This document shows positions 23,382-36,100 of a DNA stretch of 64,000 bases, piece by piece (positions within the stretch are counted from its first letter, which is position 1; each line of letters opens with the position of its first letter). Both the position numbers and the translations under genes were made by a program. Below the pieces are notes generated by a model. It was not told where the DNA came from, searched no databases, and saw only the letters and a list, made by a program, of their open reading frames with translations. Source of the DNA: Amyloporia xantha (lineage: Eukaryota > Basidiomycota > Agaricomycetes > Polyporales > Adustoporiaceae). Location: assembly GCA_036971615.1 (NCBI GenBank), contig JAYKKR010000038.1, positions 242,579 through 306,578 of the forward strand. The letters are read 5' to 3'.

Positions 23382-24864
23382 ATGACGGTTACACTGCAGC
23401 CGGACGGATTCTCTAGCATGTCCTCCATGGCAGATCCGTCATCTTTGTCACATTCTGGTGTATTTCCAGCTGAAAATAAGCGTCGGAAACTGACGCCGGA
23501 AAAGGCAAAGGCCAATTATGTCCGTAAGAATCTCCTCTTTCTACTTGCGTCTCGATCGAGCTTGCAGGACATTGCTGTGTTTCTTTTCAATTCGACCGAA
23601 TCAGGGTCCTTTTTGGTCTCTATGAATTGCTCTATCTAACTGCTCATTGAAAAGTCGTGCATGCCTGACTGTCGATCGTTCCTAGCTCTCAGGGCAACTT
23701 CGTCTGCGTCTGCAGTACGCGAAACTGAAAGTCGAGCACGGATGGGTGAGCACGCACTGTGTATTGTGACATGATATGCGACGGCTTATCATTGTACCTA
23801 GCAAAGACAAAACCTGAACGAAGTGGAAAACCTCTATTTCCATCACACCCACATGCATCGGCCCCCTCCTGTTATCTCTGCAGGCGGGCGACGACCTGCA
23901 GGGTCGAACACTTTGTCCAGAACGCCCAACACCCTTTTTCCTGTCAATGAGTACAAGCCCAACCACGCCCCTCATGCTGGAACGGCTGCTCCAGAATCTG
24001 TGGGAAATGGTGTACACCATACGGACTCTGATCAAGCAGGAATGCCCTCAAACATCAGCGCTGACAGTACGTCAGGTAAGCCTTCTTCATCATGCATATC
24101 AATCCGTTGCTTACACATATGTCATGAAAGCAATGCAGACTTCGCCATTTACAGTCGAGACGCAGGAGAGTGATGTTCTCATGGGTGATCAAACAGATGC
24201 ACAGAGGCATCCTGCTTCATCTCTACCAAACCCCACAGCTCCACTTTTTCAGGATCCCTCGCCTGTGCCGTCCGTATCTGAGGTCCCAGCTACGAGTAGT
24301 ACTCACGCTCGTGCTGGGCCCCTTGCATCTGCCACCGGCAGCATGCCCCCACCCCCGATGCAACTGCTGCAGCCACAAACGCAGCTCAATTCGACCTTCC
24401 TTAGCAGTCCGGCGGTAATCTCGCCGTCGAAAAGGCCCGCTCATACCAGACGCCACTCAAAACCCCCCACACCATCAACATCGCAACCGCGACCGGGCCA
24501 CCTCAGACCCATCCAGCCGGCGACCGCGCGGCCCCCACCCCCACCTGCTCCCGCTCCCGCTCCGCCTCCTGCCCCGCCTGTTCAGCCTCAGCCATCCGTG
24601 TCCTTCCAGCCTTCTGCAGCATCGTCCGGAGCAGGCTCGAGCATGACATACGACCTATTCTGGTCGTCGCATTCTTCGCTGTCCGCACAGTCGTACCAAA
24701 ACCTGCTGAACTCTGCTATGGTCGCAGGCACTGCATCGCGTCCGGGCGGTACAGCTGACCCTGTCGAGTCGCATGCACAGGCAGATACGACGATGTCGGA
24801 TCCCTCCGCGCAAGCTGCTGTGCAGAATGGTGTCGATCACAATGGGACAAGTCGACAGACGTGA
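23382..24864 (+). CDS. Hypothetical Pro-rich protein, possible Whi5/Nrm1-like (GTB-motif) regulator
   Basis: ATG 23382 opens an exon ending KRRKLTPEKAKANYV (the donor near 23520-23535 is not resolved). A short exon follows, beginning at 23694: QLRLRLQYAKLKVEHGW, flanked by CTCAG and GTGAGC. A CCTAG acceptor then joins QRQNLNEVENLYFHH, and an intron at about 24076-24130 joins DSTS|AMQTSPFTVETQ. The long Pro/Ser-rich tail ends NGTSRQT with TGA at 24864. The R-L-x-x-A-x-x-K-V core resembles the GTB motif of Whi5/Nrm1 proteins, which repress G1/S transcription by binding SBF or MBF. This match is short and made from memory; the rest is low-complexity. The gene itself is well supported, but the function is tentative. 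Confidence 0.6.
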
Positions 24865-25554
24865 TTCATGCCGCCATAGTTGATATTCGATATTGGTCGT
24901 GTTTTCCCCGCGATATGCTAGACACTTGCTATTTTGCCTCAGGGATAATTTGCTGCGCTGTATCCACTTATCGTATCTCTCATTCTATTGCTATCGTCGG
25001 TTGGGTCTGCTACTTGATTTCTAATGAGTTGGCTGGCAATCCGGATCCAACATGGCGTAATGTTCGAGACTGCGTCTGCTCTTCCCTAATTATACTATGA
25101 TGGACCCCAACAGCCATGCGCTCGCATCTCGTTGATAGCTCTGGATAGAATAAATCAGATTTTTTGGTAGCAAGCTCATGAGTTCGTAACCAATATCATT
25201 CGCAGTCGTATGGAGGAGACTGGACACGGCGGGCCACAGCCTGGATCTCGGCGTGTCCGCCAGTACTCGTAACCCGTGGACACGACCATTGGCAAGTTCA
25301 ACTACCTGCAACTGAACCGCCTGCAACGCAGATTCGGCCCCGAACTCATGCATCACCTTGGGCCTCAGCCATTCGAGGCACACATCCATCATTCATCTAT
25401 AAATGCAAGCATAACCTGATAATTGACTTCGTGTTGCTACAACGACACAGCGCCAGCATCCCGTCAAAGCAGAAGAGACTATTGATACAAAATTTGATGG
25501 TCATGTAAATGCAGCTCTTAACTTTCGGATCATGCGTGAATGGTCCGCTCGGGC
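24865..25554. other. Convergent intergenic region
   Basis: A 690-bp spacer between convergent gene ends. No coding or RNA feature is supported. Confidence 0.5.
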
Positions 25555-26790
25555 TTAGTTGCTCCCACTCGCACCGCCCGTGGCACCCGTTGCGGCAATG
25601 CGGGAGGCTGCGTCGGCCTCGGTCGTGCAGGTGATGGACGTGCCAGCCTTGTTCACGAGGGGAAGGGCGAAGCAGCTGAGGCTGGATCCGCAGCTCTGCG
25701 TGACGTACGCGCCGTTAACACACTGCGCGAACGCACCACCGACACAGGCGTCGGTGCCCTCTGCATGAGAACCGATCAGACGTGGTTTATTTTTATCGAG
25801 CGGAAGGACACGTACCGGTGCAGGAGCTCGATGCGGTAAGCGTGGAAAATTGCGCGTTCAGCTTCTGGGCGTCTTGTCCGTTGGAAAGGAGGAAGCTGCT
25901 GCTGCTGTTGCTAGTGGCAGCAGCGTTGGTCGGGGTAGACGCAGCGGCAGTGGCAGCGGCAGAAGAGGCAGCGTCCGTAACGGTGACCACACTGCAGGAC
26001 GAGTCGTCGGTGGAAGAGTCCGTGGATGCAGCCGCGGTTGCTGACGCGACAGCTGTGGCAGACACAGCGCTCGCAGTGTTGTTGCCCGTGCTGGTGGAGG
26101 TAGTGCCCGTGCCCGGGTTCTGGGTGATGTCGACGAGCTGTGAGCCATCGGTGATCGGGCCAGAGGGGTTGGCGGGGCAGGAGCCCAGAGGGGAAACGGG
26201 AGAAGTCAGGCCAAAGGGGATGGTGCCGGCGGCGCCGACAGCGAGGTTACCGACGAACGTGTTCTGGTTCGCGCCTTCGAACTGGCACTGGTAGAAGCCG
26301 TTCAGCTCGGTGTTGTTGGGAGCCTGTTCGCAGTAGGGCACAGCGAGCGAGTTCGGCTGTCATGACGTCACAATAAGCGAGGGACAAGGAACGCAATGTG
26401 CGAAGTGAGCGTACCGTGTTGCGCGGCTGCTGCACAAAGATCTGAGCAAGCGTAATCATGTCCTGGTTGTTGTTCAGCTGCTTGGCCAAGTCAACCATGG
26501 AGTCGGCGGCGTTCTGCTGGTCGCAGACACCAGCGCCGATGAGAAGCGTCTCAAACGCGTTAACGGAGATCGTGTTGCACTGTCCTCCTCCGCCTGCAGC
26601 TTGCTACATATCATGCGCATGTTAGCCATCATCATTGGCAAAACAACGTAGGAAAGCGTACGCAGGCAGCCACCCATTTGGTCGTGGAGTCAGAAATGGT
26701 TTGAGCGATACGCTTCGTGAAGGGAAGGCCGTGGACATTGACGGCAATAGCGGACAGAGCCACAAGGAAAGTAGTGGTAAGCTGGACCAT
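25555..26790 (-). CDS. Secreted Ser/Thr/Ala-rich protein with CBM19-like Cys domain
   Basis: A predicted wall or extracellular protein. ATG 26790 starts a signal peptide, MVQLTTTFLVALSAIAVNVHG, followed by a KR site that could be cut by a Kex2-type protease. Intron 1 (GTACGCTTTC to ATGTAG) joins WVAAC|QAAGGGGQCNT, and intron 2 joins PRNT|PNSLAVPYC. A globular Cys-containing region (FYQCQFEGANQNTFVGN) is followed by a long Ser/Thr/Ala tract likely to be O-glycosylated. After intron 3 comes DACVGGAFAQCVNGAYVTQS, then CGSSLSCFALP and SITC, matching the spacing of family 19 carbohydrate-binding (chitin-binding) modules. It ends GGASGSN with TAA at 25555-25557. No GPI signal is obvious. Carbohydrate binding is inferred from the Cys pattern. 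Confidence 0.82.
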
Positions 26791-29269
26791 GGTTGAGCAA
26801 TGAGTTGTGTGAATAAACGATTGAAGACAGTGAAGGATAGAGAACGGAGAGGCAACTCAATGCAGGAGGAGAAAGGCTATGAAAGAGTGAAGCCGGGAGT
26901 GAAACGAGCGCAGCTCGGGAAGAGGCGTGCAACGTCGGTCGGGGAAGGAAGTAGGGAAAGAATAGTCGGGGTGTACAGACCTTTATATATGCAAGACCGC
27001 ATGAACACTACGACCATGTGGGGAGCCCGAGTCCTGGAATAAACGTCGGGCAGATGTCAACAGAACAATGGGCAAATTGTACGCCCAAGCGCGGAGGAAT
27101 CTGGCCGTCAAGCAGTGCCGGGCACGGAACACAGGAGCAAGGCCGAATAAGAGAAATGATTGGCTTTCGAGGACGAAAGGGACCTCATGTGCCGCTGAGG
27201 AGGCCAAAGGGGGCAGGAGGATGTGCAAAGCTTGCCGACACAAAGCAGGTGGAACAACAGCGGCCGTAACAATGGTAACCTCGCCGCATTCGGTCTCCTC
27301 GACAACCGCCCAGTCGTTCCGCTCCCTCGGTCTCCTGTTTTCCTCCCTCCTCCACTCCAGGAATGTTCAGACAGCGGATACGTTGACTTACAGCTGCAGT
27401 CACATCCCAACCTCCTCAGCACACATCCGGGATATCTTCACTTCGTCCGCGTTATTCAGCTGTTCTCATGATGGCTGATTGTTGCACTTGCTCAATGGCA
27501 GCTCGGTGGAACCCTGCCGGGCTTGTCCAGCAGGAAACAGTGTTACACTAGACACGTCAAGCGAGACACACAGAGACCAGAACGAGACTCTGTATGGATT
27601 GCGTAGAACAATGAAAGCGCAGTCTAGACTATGGTAGCGTATGAGCGGTTTCATGGGGGAGAAGAAGGAAGAAGAGAAAAACTGTCGAGACCCTGCTACC
27701 TCTCCTGTCTTAGTCCTCAGGATGTCGACGGCGCGTGTCGAGCACATTTCTTGTGTCCAATCAGTGAATGGTGAGTGACAGTGGTGTCGGGATGTGATGT
27801 CATATGTGAAGGTGGCTGACGTCGTAAGCCTCAGGCTTGCACTCGGGCTGTTTCCGTCCGCATCGAGCTCAAGGCTCACGCGCACGGGCTATAGCTTGGA
27901 ATCTGCATCCCCACTTGCCAGGAACATCATGGTCAAGTGGCCACCGTAGTAGAGTCTGCAAGAACAATCGCGGTGAGTGTTGAATCAGTTGATACCTTCG
28001 TGTCAGTCTTGTATGTCAGAATCTCTGTCAAGGTCTACCGACCGTTTTCCGGACACATCTTTTGCTGTGACAACAGATTGTAATCACTATATTTGGACCC
28101 GTATCCAGTTGGCGTTTTCCAGATTCGACAGTATTAGGGCTACTTACGTCGACTTCGTCAAGGACACTACTCTGATAGTGTTGGCAACTATACAGACCAG
28201 TGGTCATGGCTCGGCAGCTGAGTGTCCAGGGTCATGATTCCACATACTCATCAACGACGGTGCAATGTCTGTGATACACATCTACCGTCTTTTTATGAAG
28301 CAGACATCTGGTAATCATCCCAGTACTCGTATCCTACCCAACAATCATGGATCGCAACCGAACGGTCGCTTTTTCCAGAAGGCTCTCTATCAATGAAGCT
28401 TATTTACAGGACAGGAGCATGAAGGATACTACGTGTCAATCCGCATCAGCGGCGATAATGCCTCAATCACTTTGCAACAAAAGGAAACCCCGCGCTGCTT
28501 ATACCACTTATCAGAGATGTCAGAGATGAGAAAAGCACCGCGATGGAGCGCAGTTCAGCTGCGCGGGGACATCGTCTATGTTTTCTACGATGAGTGAAAG
28601 GTGAGTGCATTTTCCAGTACAGTAGCATTGTGCACGGTTCGCGTGCGATTTTACGATCAAATCAGAATATCATTCAGCAGTCCGCCCGAGACCGCGATAC
28701 CTATTCTGCGCCTTGTCGGAGTCATGTTTACTCGGCAACAGAAAGCTCTTCCAGTCAAATCTGTAGTGATAGATATCGCGAGTGACATCTTTCACGGTTT
28801 CTTCCTATGCCCAATCGTCTTAATGGTAGTCAAACACTCCTATTATCTGAATACAACAATAGAGGATCAATTTCAATTGCCTACCAGCGGAACGACCCTG
28901 CCACTGGCATCATGCTTTTGTGTCATAGCTACAGCAAGCAGCGTAAGAGTGGTGAAGGCCATATATTGCACTAGCTGACGCTTGTACGTATATGTGGATC
29001 ATTTATGTAATACCTGCTCGCAAGTCGCGGAGAAAGTGCGTCGTTGCCAATGATCATCTTGATGCGCCGCGGCGGTATCTGGCTTGAAATAGAAATTGAC
29101 GGGATTGCTCACGATCACGTGCCTACCAACGCCGCCCTTCCATCCTCCTACTGATGAACTCGCTCTTTGCCCAGCGTTTGCATTTACTCTAGCTTCCACA
29201 AAATTCACAGAGGCCTGCGGCGGCTGACGGTATTGCACGTCTAGTTAGTATTCTAGCACGGCTGCCTTC
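26791..29269. other. 2.5-kb intergenic region, no supported gene
   Basis: Overlapping short frames occur on both strands. The largest are 27466-27885 minus (139 codons) and 28601-28978 plus (125 codons). Neither has a domain, splice-consistent neighbours or a convincing composition. CACGTG lies at 29116-29121, about 150 bp upstream of the DHODH start. The left part is presumably the promoter of the secreted-protein gene. Confidence 0.45.
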
Positions 29270-31951
29270 ATGTTGCGCTTTCAGCCTCGGCTGTCCCGCT
29301 TGCCCACGCCTCGCCGCCATGCATCCACATTAGCCTCATCGACGGCACCATCGGGTCTCCGTATCGGTCTTTACGCATCTGCGCTAGCCGTCTCGACTGG
29401 ACTGCTCGCTGCCTACTACCTTGACTGCCGCTCGGCCATTCACCGATACGTCATCACACCCATCATACGACACACCCTCGACGCGGAGACAGGGCATAAA
29501 TTAGCTGTGAGGGTGCTTGCGAGCGGATGGGCACCGCGAGATACGCAGCGGGATGACGAGAGGCTCAAGGTTGAGGTGCGTTGTATCCCATGTAATTCTC
29601 GCTAGGTGTCGGGGTTCACAGGCTATATCCACTGCCAGCTATGGGGCGAGGAGATCTCAAATCCCGTCGGGCTGGCTGCTGGTTTCGACAAACATGGGGA
29701 AGCTGTCGACGGTAAGAAACTCCCTCCTCCCGGCCTGGGTACTTCATGTAAAGGAGCAGGATCGGTGCAGGTCTCTTCGACCTTGGGTTCAGCTGGGTCG
29801 AGATTGGCAGTATAACTCCGAAGCCCCAGGTATGTTTTTTTCGTTCAGGCCTTTGTCATTTTTCCTTCCTGTATCTCTTCCCGTTCGCGTATACGCGGTT
29901 CCGGAGTTTTATCCTCAGTTGGCTTGGAAACAGCGCGCACTGACCCCGGCGCTGAACGCTGGCGATATTCTGGTGTCCAGCACCCACGTGCATGTCTTAA
30001 AGGCCGCGCAGGCGTTGGCATTCAAGCTTTATCCGCTCGTAACAAAAAATTCTAGTGAGGGAAACCTTCTCACTAGAACGGATGACAGACGCTTCGCGCT
30101 GATGATCACTGGGGATTGGCGATTGCGAAAACAGACGGACGATCTAATTCTCATCAAAGCGCTCTTACGAACGTCCTGCTGAGCGTGCAGAGGCTGGACA
30201 TCCCCGCTCCGTGGTGTTTGCGCACTTCTGGGCCAAGTTGTGGGCCAAGTTGCATGGCCACTGCGGCACGTGCACCGTTCATATGTTCCCTTTCCCGCCT
30301 GCACATGCTTTCCATCATTAAATGGGGAGCACCTGTACTTCTGAACGGTGGCGCTATACGCGACGTTCTTCATTACTATCTTAGCACTGGGGCGTCTTCT
30401 CTGCGGTCGTCTCCATTTGTACCGTCCATTCTCCACATGCTTCTCTCTCACACATTTGCTCAACCATGTGTCCATACGACGCTACTAGCTAGGTAACCCA
30501 CGTCCGCGGATGTTTCACCTCATAAACGACTCTGCCGTCATCAACCGCTATGGCTTCCCTTCGGAGGGACACACGACCATTCTCGCGCGATTGCGGGCCC
30601 GCTTCCCGCTCTTCCACCAAGAGGGCAGCGAACCGCACGCCTCGCTTCGCCACAACGCGCTCCTCGCTGTGAACCTGGGCAAAAACAAGACGTCTTCGCC
30701 GGACTCTGTAGACGACTTCGTCGCGGGCGTGCATGCGTTCGCACGTTACGCGGACGTACTAGTCGTGAACGTTTCCAGTCCGAACACGCCTGGATTGCGG
30801 TGAGTCGCCCCATGTCAGTCGATTTCGGCGAAATGTGCCCTTTGCGAATGGGTTGGCCAGGCGTGGGCGGAGTCCTCCCTTCTGGGCTTCGTTCATTATA
30901 GGGGGCTTCTCACGCCGTCCGTCTAATGCCCACGATCTGGTTCTCTTACGGGAGGAGTTAATTGACGGCGCTCGCCCCCGTTTCCTGCGAAGCGTCCTGG
31001 TTCGGTCCAAAAGGCTAGCGTAGAGATAGGCAGGCTCCGCAGATAACGTTTACGTTCGCGTACACTTATCAGGGTTCACGCACCGGTATTGTGCCTGTGG
31101 CTGACTTCCGATCATGCTGGTTTGACAGATCATTGCAGAATCGCTCGCACTTGGAGAATTTGCTAGAAGCGGTCACACGCGCGCGGGACGAGCTCGTCGC
31201 GTCGTCTTCGTCCGAGGCGTCGTCCGTGAAGCCCCGCACGCCGAAACTGGTGCTCAAGATCGCGCCCGACTTGGACGAGGCGGAGGTCGCGGATATCGCT
31301 GCGGCCGTACGGCATAGCGCCATCGACGGTGTCATCGTGAGCAACACGACTGTCCGCCGTCCAAGTAGCTTGACAGATCGTATGTCCATTTACATTTATC
31401 TACGGAAGGGCGCTCGCTGATCGGTGTCGATGACCGTTTCCGGCGCTCGTGACCATGCGTTTACAGCAAATAAACTCGAGGCGGGCGGGCTATCGGGGGC
31501 GCCGCTCAAAGCTTACTCTCTCGCGACTTTGCGTGCGCTGCGCGCGCGGCTGCCTGCGTCTGTCCCCATTGTGGGATGTGGGGGCATCGCGACGGGCCAG
31601 GATGCGCTGGAGTATGCCAAGGCGGGCGCGGCGGCCGTGCAGATATACACAAGCTTTGGGTATGACGGCGTGGGCGCGTGCCGGCGCATCAAGGACGAGC
31701 TGGCCGCGGAGTTGCAGAAGGAGGGTGCGACGTGGACCGAGGTCGTGCGGAAGGCGACGGCGGAGCTCAGCTTGAAGGAGGTGGACGACCTGTCTACAGG
31801 CAGGGCCCGTGCAGAGGAGGGCAGCATCGCTCAACTCACAGAGGAGGCGGAGGAGCTGATGCGGTTGGTGGACAAGCTGGGCGAGAGCTTGGGTGCTGCA
31901 GTGTCGGAGGCGCTGCCGCCGGAAGCTGCTGTCCTTACGTCCGTCGCGTAG
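29270..31951 (+). CDS. DHODH: Class 2 (mitochondrial) dihydroorotate dehydrogenase
   Basis: Oxidises dihydroorotate to orotate in pyrimidine synthesis, passing electrons to ubiquinone at the inner mitochondrial membrane. ATG 29270 gives an Arg-rich targeting sequence (MLRFQPRLSRLPTPRRH), then a membrane segment (LRIGLYASALAVSTGLLAAY). Introns join DERLKVE|LWGEEISNPVGLAAGFDK, AVDG|LFDLGFSWVEIGSITPKPQ, then after a 659-nt intron (29830-30488) LGNPRPRMFHLINDSA. VLVVNVSSPNTPGLR carries the class 2 catalytic Ser region. A 329-nt intron (30800-31128) follows, then SLQNRSHLENLLEAV, PKLVLKIAPDLDEAEVADIA, SLTDPNKLEAGGLSG and SVPIVGCGGIATGQDALEY (FMN phosphate site). A roughly 80-residue C-terminal extension ends VLTSVA. 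The two long introns are unusual here. Leu replaces the usual Pro after ITPKPQ if the acceptor is TACTAG. Confidence 0.95.
30051..30077. repeat. Hairpin inside long DHODH intron
   Basis: TCTAGTGAG at 30051-30059 pairs exactly with CTCACTAGA at 30069-30077 across a 9-nt loop. It lies within the 659-nt intron and may mark an inserted element. Confidence 0.7.
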
Positions 31952-33147
31952 GCGATCTGCGCGGAATAGCATGTGTGTAGAGGTACCTTCGATGTTCGAG
32001 CACTTTGCTATATGTGGATGGGCCCGACTCGGGGCCATCTGGGGATTCTGGGCGTACTAGCATGTCAATGCTATCTTTGGGAGTTGTGTTAGGCCGCGAA
32101 CGCGTTCTGATGAGGAAGATTGGGCTGCGATGCTGCTGCTGCCGTGGCGACAGGCCTTGCGTTTGGCTGTGCGCGGACTTGGCCGCCTCTTCTGACACTA
32201 AATATGCAGAAGTCGGGCGCATCATGCGTCATTCCGGAGGAGACTAGGCTGGAAAGGTGTGTGTCGCGTGCTTTTGAGCTAGAGGACGTTCGAAGATTTT
32301 GCAAAGCAAACTCGCGATCGATGGAGATCACGGTAGGCCGGTCTCTAAGTGGGTCGACCATCAGTAGGCATATCTGCACTAGGGAGAGCAATGCACCCGT
32401 GGCCAACATCGTATGAGACGAGGCCCTACCCGCCAACCGTCGACGAGGAGACTGGGGAGCAGAGCGCGCCAAGCATGCAAAGTGCTTAGTGGGGTGTGAT
32501 TCCGTGTGAAACGGGTTACTTATCTCCCAATTTGACTTATCTGATCGTGGCTGCCAAACGCTGGTAAAATGTAATCGCTGTATGAGCACGGCGTCTTCTT
32601 TCTCCAGGCCATCCTTCTTCGCATATGGTAGCCCACAAGGTGCGTGGGATTCGAATGCAAGCTAAGGGTGTGGTTGGGTGGATGTGGTCGTATATTAATG
32701 ATGAGGACGTCGCCTATGGTAGCAGATGATAAGGATGAGACGGTCGCGCGGTGGCAGCTGTGTGCTGTCTGTGTTCACGTCGAGCAATGTTCTCATGCCA
32801 TGTTCCCACTGTTAACGTGGCCTTGGTGCCCGCTCGGGACCGGTTTAAAGAAGGCGAGTGAAAATCAGTTGATTCAGTTCTGTGTTAGCGCGAAGCGCCG
32901 GCATTTCAAGTGAGCACGCGGTTACCCGATCGTCTGCATCCATCTCATCTCTCTCAATCTAGCGACTTGGAGTCAGGAACAACAGGAACCACGGAAATGG
33001 TTTACGGTATGCGCCTAGAAGACAGGGCTCGTGATAGCCACTTATCCTTGGGTCTCGTTTATCTACTGCTCTCCGTCCAGCTCACCCTCGCTTCCCTCAA
33101 TCTCCTAGTCCCGCGCGCTGTCCCCTTCAGCTCCCCGCTCGCTCGCC
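31952..33147. other. Intergenic, no supported gene
   Basis: About 1.2 kb between DHODH and the first OPT gene, both plus-strand. A 166-codon minus-strand frame at 32089-32589 has no recognisable motif and overlaps the presumed DHODH 3' UTR. No specific promoter element was identified. Confidence 0.5.
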
Positions 33148-36100
33148 ATGCCTCTCACAGAACATGAGCTTGAGCCCGTCGGTCGCGACGCCGCGTCGTA
33201 CAATGTGGAGCGTCTGTCCACCTTCGCGACAGACAAGTCGGATGTCGAGTTTCTGGCGGACGAGAAGCTCCACGAGCTGGCCTCGGTCACAAGCCAGTAC
33301 GCCAGGTATGGGGAGGAGTTCGAGGTCGAGGAGCCCGTCGACAAGTCACAGGAGAAAGTCCTCGAGACCGCAGAGGACTTTTCGCGCGCTCTCGTCAGCT
33401 CGGAGGACGACCCCAATCTCCCCATTCATACCTTCCGCATGTGGTTCACCGGCTTGGGGCTTGCTGTGTTCGGTGCGGTGCTCGGTATGCTCTTCGTGAG
33501 TGCAGCGGATTGTGTTATGTGTCTTCGATGGAAAGCTATATAATTGTTTCCCAGCAATTCCGACCACAAGTCCTCACCGTCTCAGCACTGTTCCTTCAAC
33601 TTCTCGCATACATGCTCGGACGGTTCTTCGAGGCGGCCATCCCTGGTCCTGGCAGTCGCTGGCATAGCGACAACTGGTTTTGGAATTTCCTGAACCCTGG
33701 GCCTTTCAGTGCGTCTTCCGCTCACCCCCCCACTCCGCAAAAAAACTGACCCATTTCTGTCGGCAGACCTCAAAGAGCACGTCGCCGCCCAAATTCTGGC
33801 CAATACGGCTGCGTTCGTGTGACCTTCATTTTGCACGGTTATCCCGCGCTGACGCGCGCATTATCGATTAGCACCGCGGCACAGGCCTGCTTCGTCTTTG
33901 CCTCCGACGATCTCTTCTACGGCATTACAGTTAACGTGCGTCGCGTGACGACACAATAAACTCGTGTGCCGATATTAACGCGGTGGTTTCTAGCCTGGAA
34001 ATGCCATCTTCACGCTCCTTGCTTCTCAGCTCATTGGATACGGATTCGCTGGCCTGTTCCGTGCGTACTCTGGCCAGTCATAATACCGCTCGATACAATA
34101 CTAACCGCCGGCGCGGCCTCGCGGGCATCCTTCAGGTGCATTCCTTGTATACCCCACCATCATGCTTTACCCGCACAACCTCATCTACGTCAGCCTCTTC
34201 GACGTGCTGCACCGCTACAAGGGCGAGATGCTCCAGGGCACGCGCCTGCGCTTCTTCTGGCTGCTCACCGCGGCCGTCTTCACCTGGGAGTGGTTCCCCG
34301 AGTGGATCGCGCCCCTGCTCGGCTCGTTCAACATCGTCTGCCTGTGCGCGCGGCACTCGAACTGGGTGACGTACATCTTCGGCGGCGCGGAGTCGAACGA
34401 GGGCCTCGGCCTCCTCGGGTTCGGCGTCGACTGGGCGAACATCAGCAGCGGCCCGTTCTACACCCCGCTGTCGACACAGCTGTCCAATTATTTGGGGTGG
34501 GGCGTCAATTATTTCCTCATCCCGGCCATCTTTGCGTCGAACGTCTGGAAGGCGCAGAATTTCCCCTTCATCTCGCAGAACCTGTATGTGCGATCCCCCT
34601 GAAAACCACAATTATCTCGTGCATCACTCACATGCGTATTTCTCTCTCTGTAGATTCTGTAAGCCTGTGCGATTTATGCGAAGACAGCCGTCGACGTCTT
34701 ACTTTACTCCTTCCAGTTGAAAATGGTACTGTCTACGACCAGAACCTCATCCTCACCTCGTAGGTCTTATTCTTGCCGCACGTGCGCAGTCGTTCAATAG
34801 TGTTGTATTTTTATAGCGACCTATCCCTGAACAAAACCGCATTGGCGATATACGGCCATCCCTGGCAAGCTTCATCCACGGTCGTACGCACTATTTCGGC
34901 GGCTCCCGATCTTGCGCAAGTCCTGATCGATCGTTCCTCCGCAGATTTACAACTTCGGCGTCAACATGTCGATTGGCGCGTGTTTCGTACACATCGGTCT
35001 GTGGTATGGCAAGGATGTACGTCACTGAGGTTTTAATTCGAGAGCGGGTGTATTCTGACGTACTGTTGTGCGCAGATCTACAGCGCTTTCGCCGACTAGT
35101 CAGTGTTTATTTCTGTATTTTATACTCGAGGTGGATTGTGTCTGATCCGTGATGAATCAGCTTCCGTCGCACACCTGTTGATGATCTTCACTACAAGAGG
35201 ATGAAGGTGAGCATAATCAGTCGTTATGGTCATTGGAAGTCACTCATATTCGGGTGCTCTTAGATGTACAGGGAGGGTGCGCAAGGCCTTGCTATTGTAG
35301 AAATTCCCGACTCACGCTTGTCCATCTAGTTCCCATGTGGTGGTATGGTGCCGTCACCATTTGCGGTGCGCATTGAGCTGCTTCATGCCACTCCCTCCTT
35401 CTGACGTGCCATCTTTCATATAGCCTTCATCACCGCAAGTATGTCTTGTTGTCTTCGTCTTCGCGAGAATCTTTCCTGAATTTTGTTTTCAGTGGTCTGC
35501 GCATACACCGAGAAGTCAGGGTACGCATGATTATGTGTCTCGAGTAATCGCACGCCCTAAGTCTCGCTTTCTGCAGCCTTCCTTGGTGGGCACTCATCGT
35601 CGCGCTTCTAATCGCTTGTCTCGTCCTGCCCTTCTACGGCGCCATGTGGGCCATTGCCGCGTATGTCCAGTCCTGTGTCTAACCGTTAGCTTCTCTGAGA
35701 TTCCGACGATGTGGACAGCTTCACTCCCGTCATGACCAACTTGTTCCAGATGCTCGGCTCTGCGCTCATCCCTGGGTCGTCCCAGGCCAACATGGTGCGC
35801 TTTCTACGACTGGTGCCGAATTCCTGCGTGTATTGACGGTCTGGATGCAGTACTTCGAGCTCTACTCCAGTCAGACGCTCGTTCAAGCTGCCAGTATGTT
35901 AGGCGATCTCAAGCTGGGCCAGTACACAAAACGTGAGTTGCCATTACTCAGTATCAAATCACTCCCAAACTCACTGAGCTGCTCTCTTTGCAGTACCCCC
36001 AAGAGTATGTAGTCGCCATATATCGCTTGTTGAAGCAGAAACTCACTTCTCGTATAAAGACAACCTTTTCCGTCCAAATGGCCGGGACAGTCGTAGGAGC

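Noticed and set aside
27466..27885. 139-codon minus-strand frame
   Set aside because: No recognisable domain, no flanking exons, and overlapping open frames on the other strand suggest chance.
28601..28978. 125-codon plus-strand frame
   Set aside because: Mixed hydrophobic composition without a family match; isolated in intergenic DNA.
29830..30488. A nested gene within the long DHODH intron
   Set aside because: Plus-strand frames there have no domain, and the sequence looks like an insertion rather than a gene.
32089..32589. 166-codon minus-strand frame downstream of DHODH
   Set aside because: Probably chance reading of the DHODH 3' region; no motif.
33966..34763. 265-codon frame inside OPT paralogue A
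   Set aside because: An Arg/Pro/Leu-rich shadow of the GC-rich OPT exon in another frame; the OPT frame has the family motifs.
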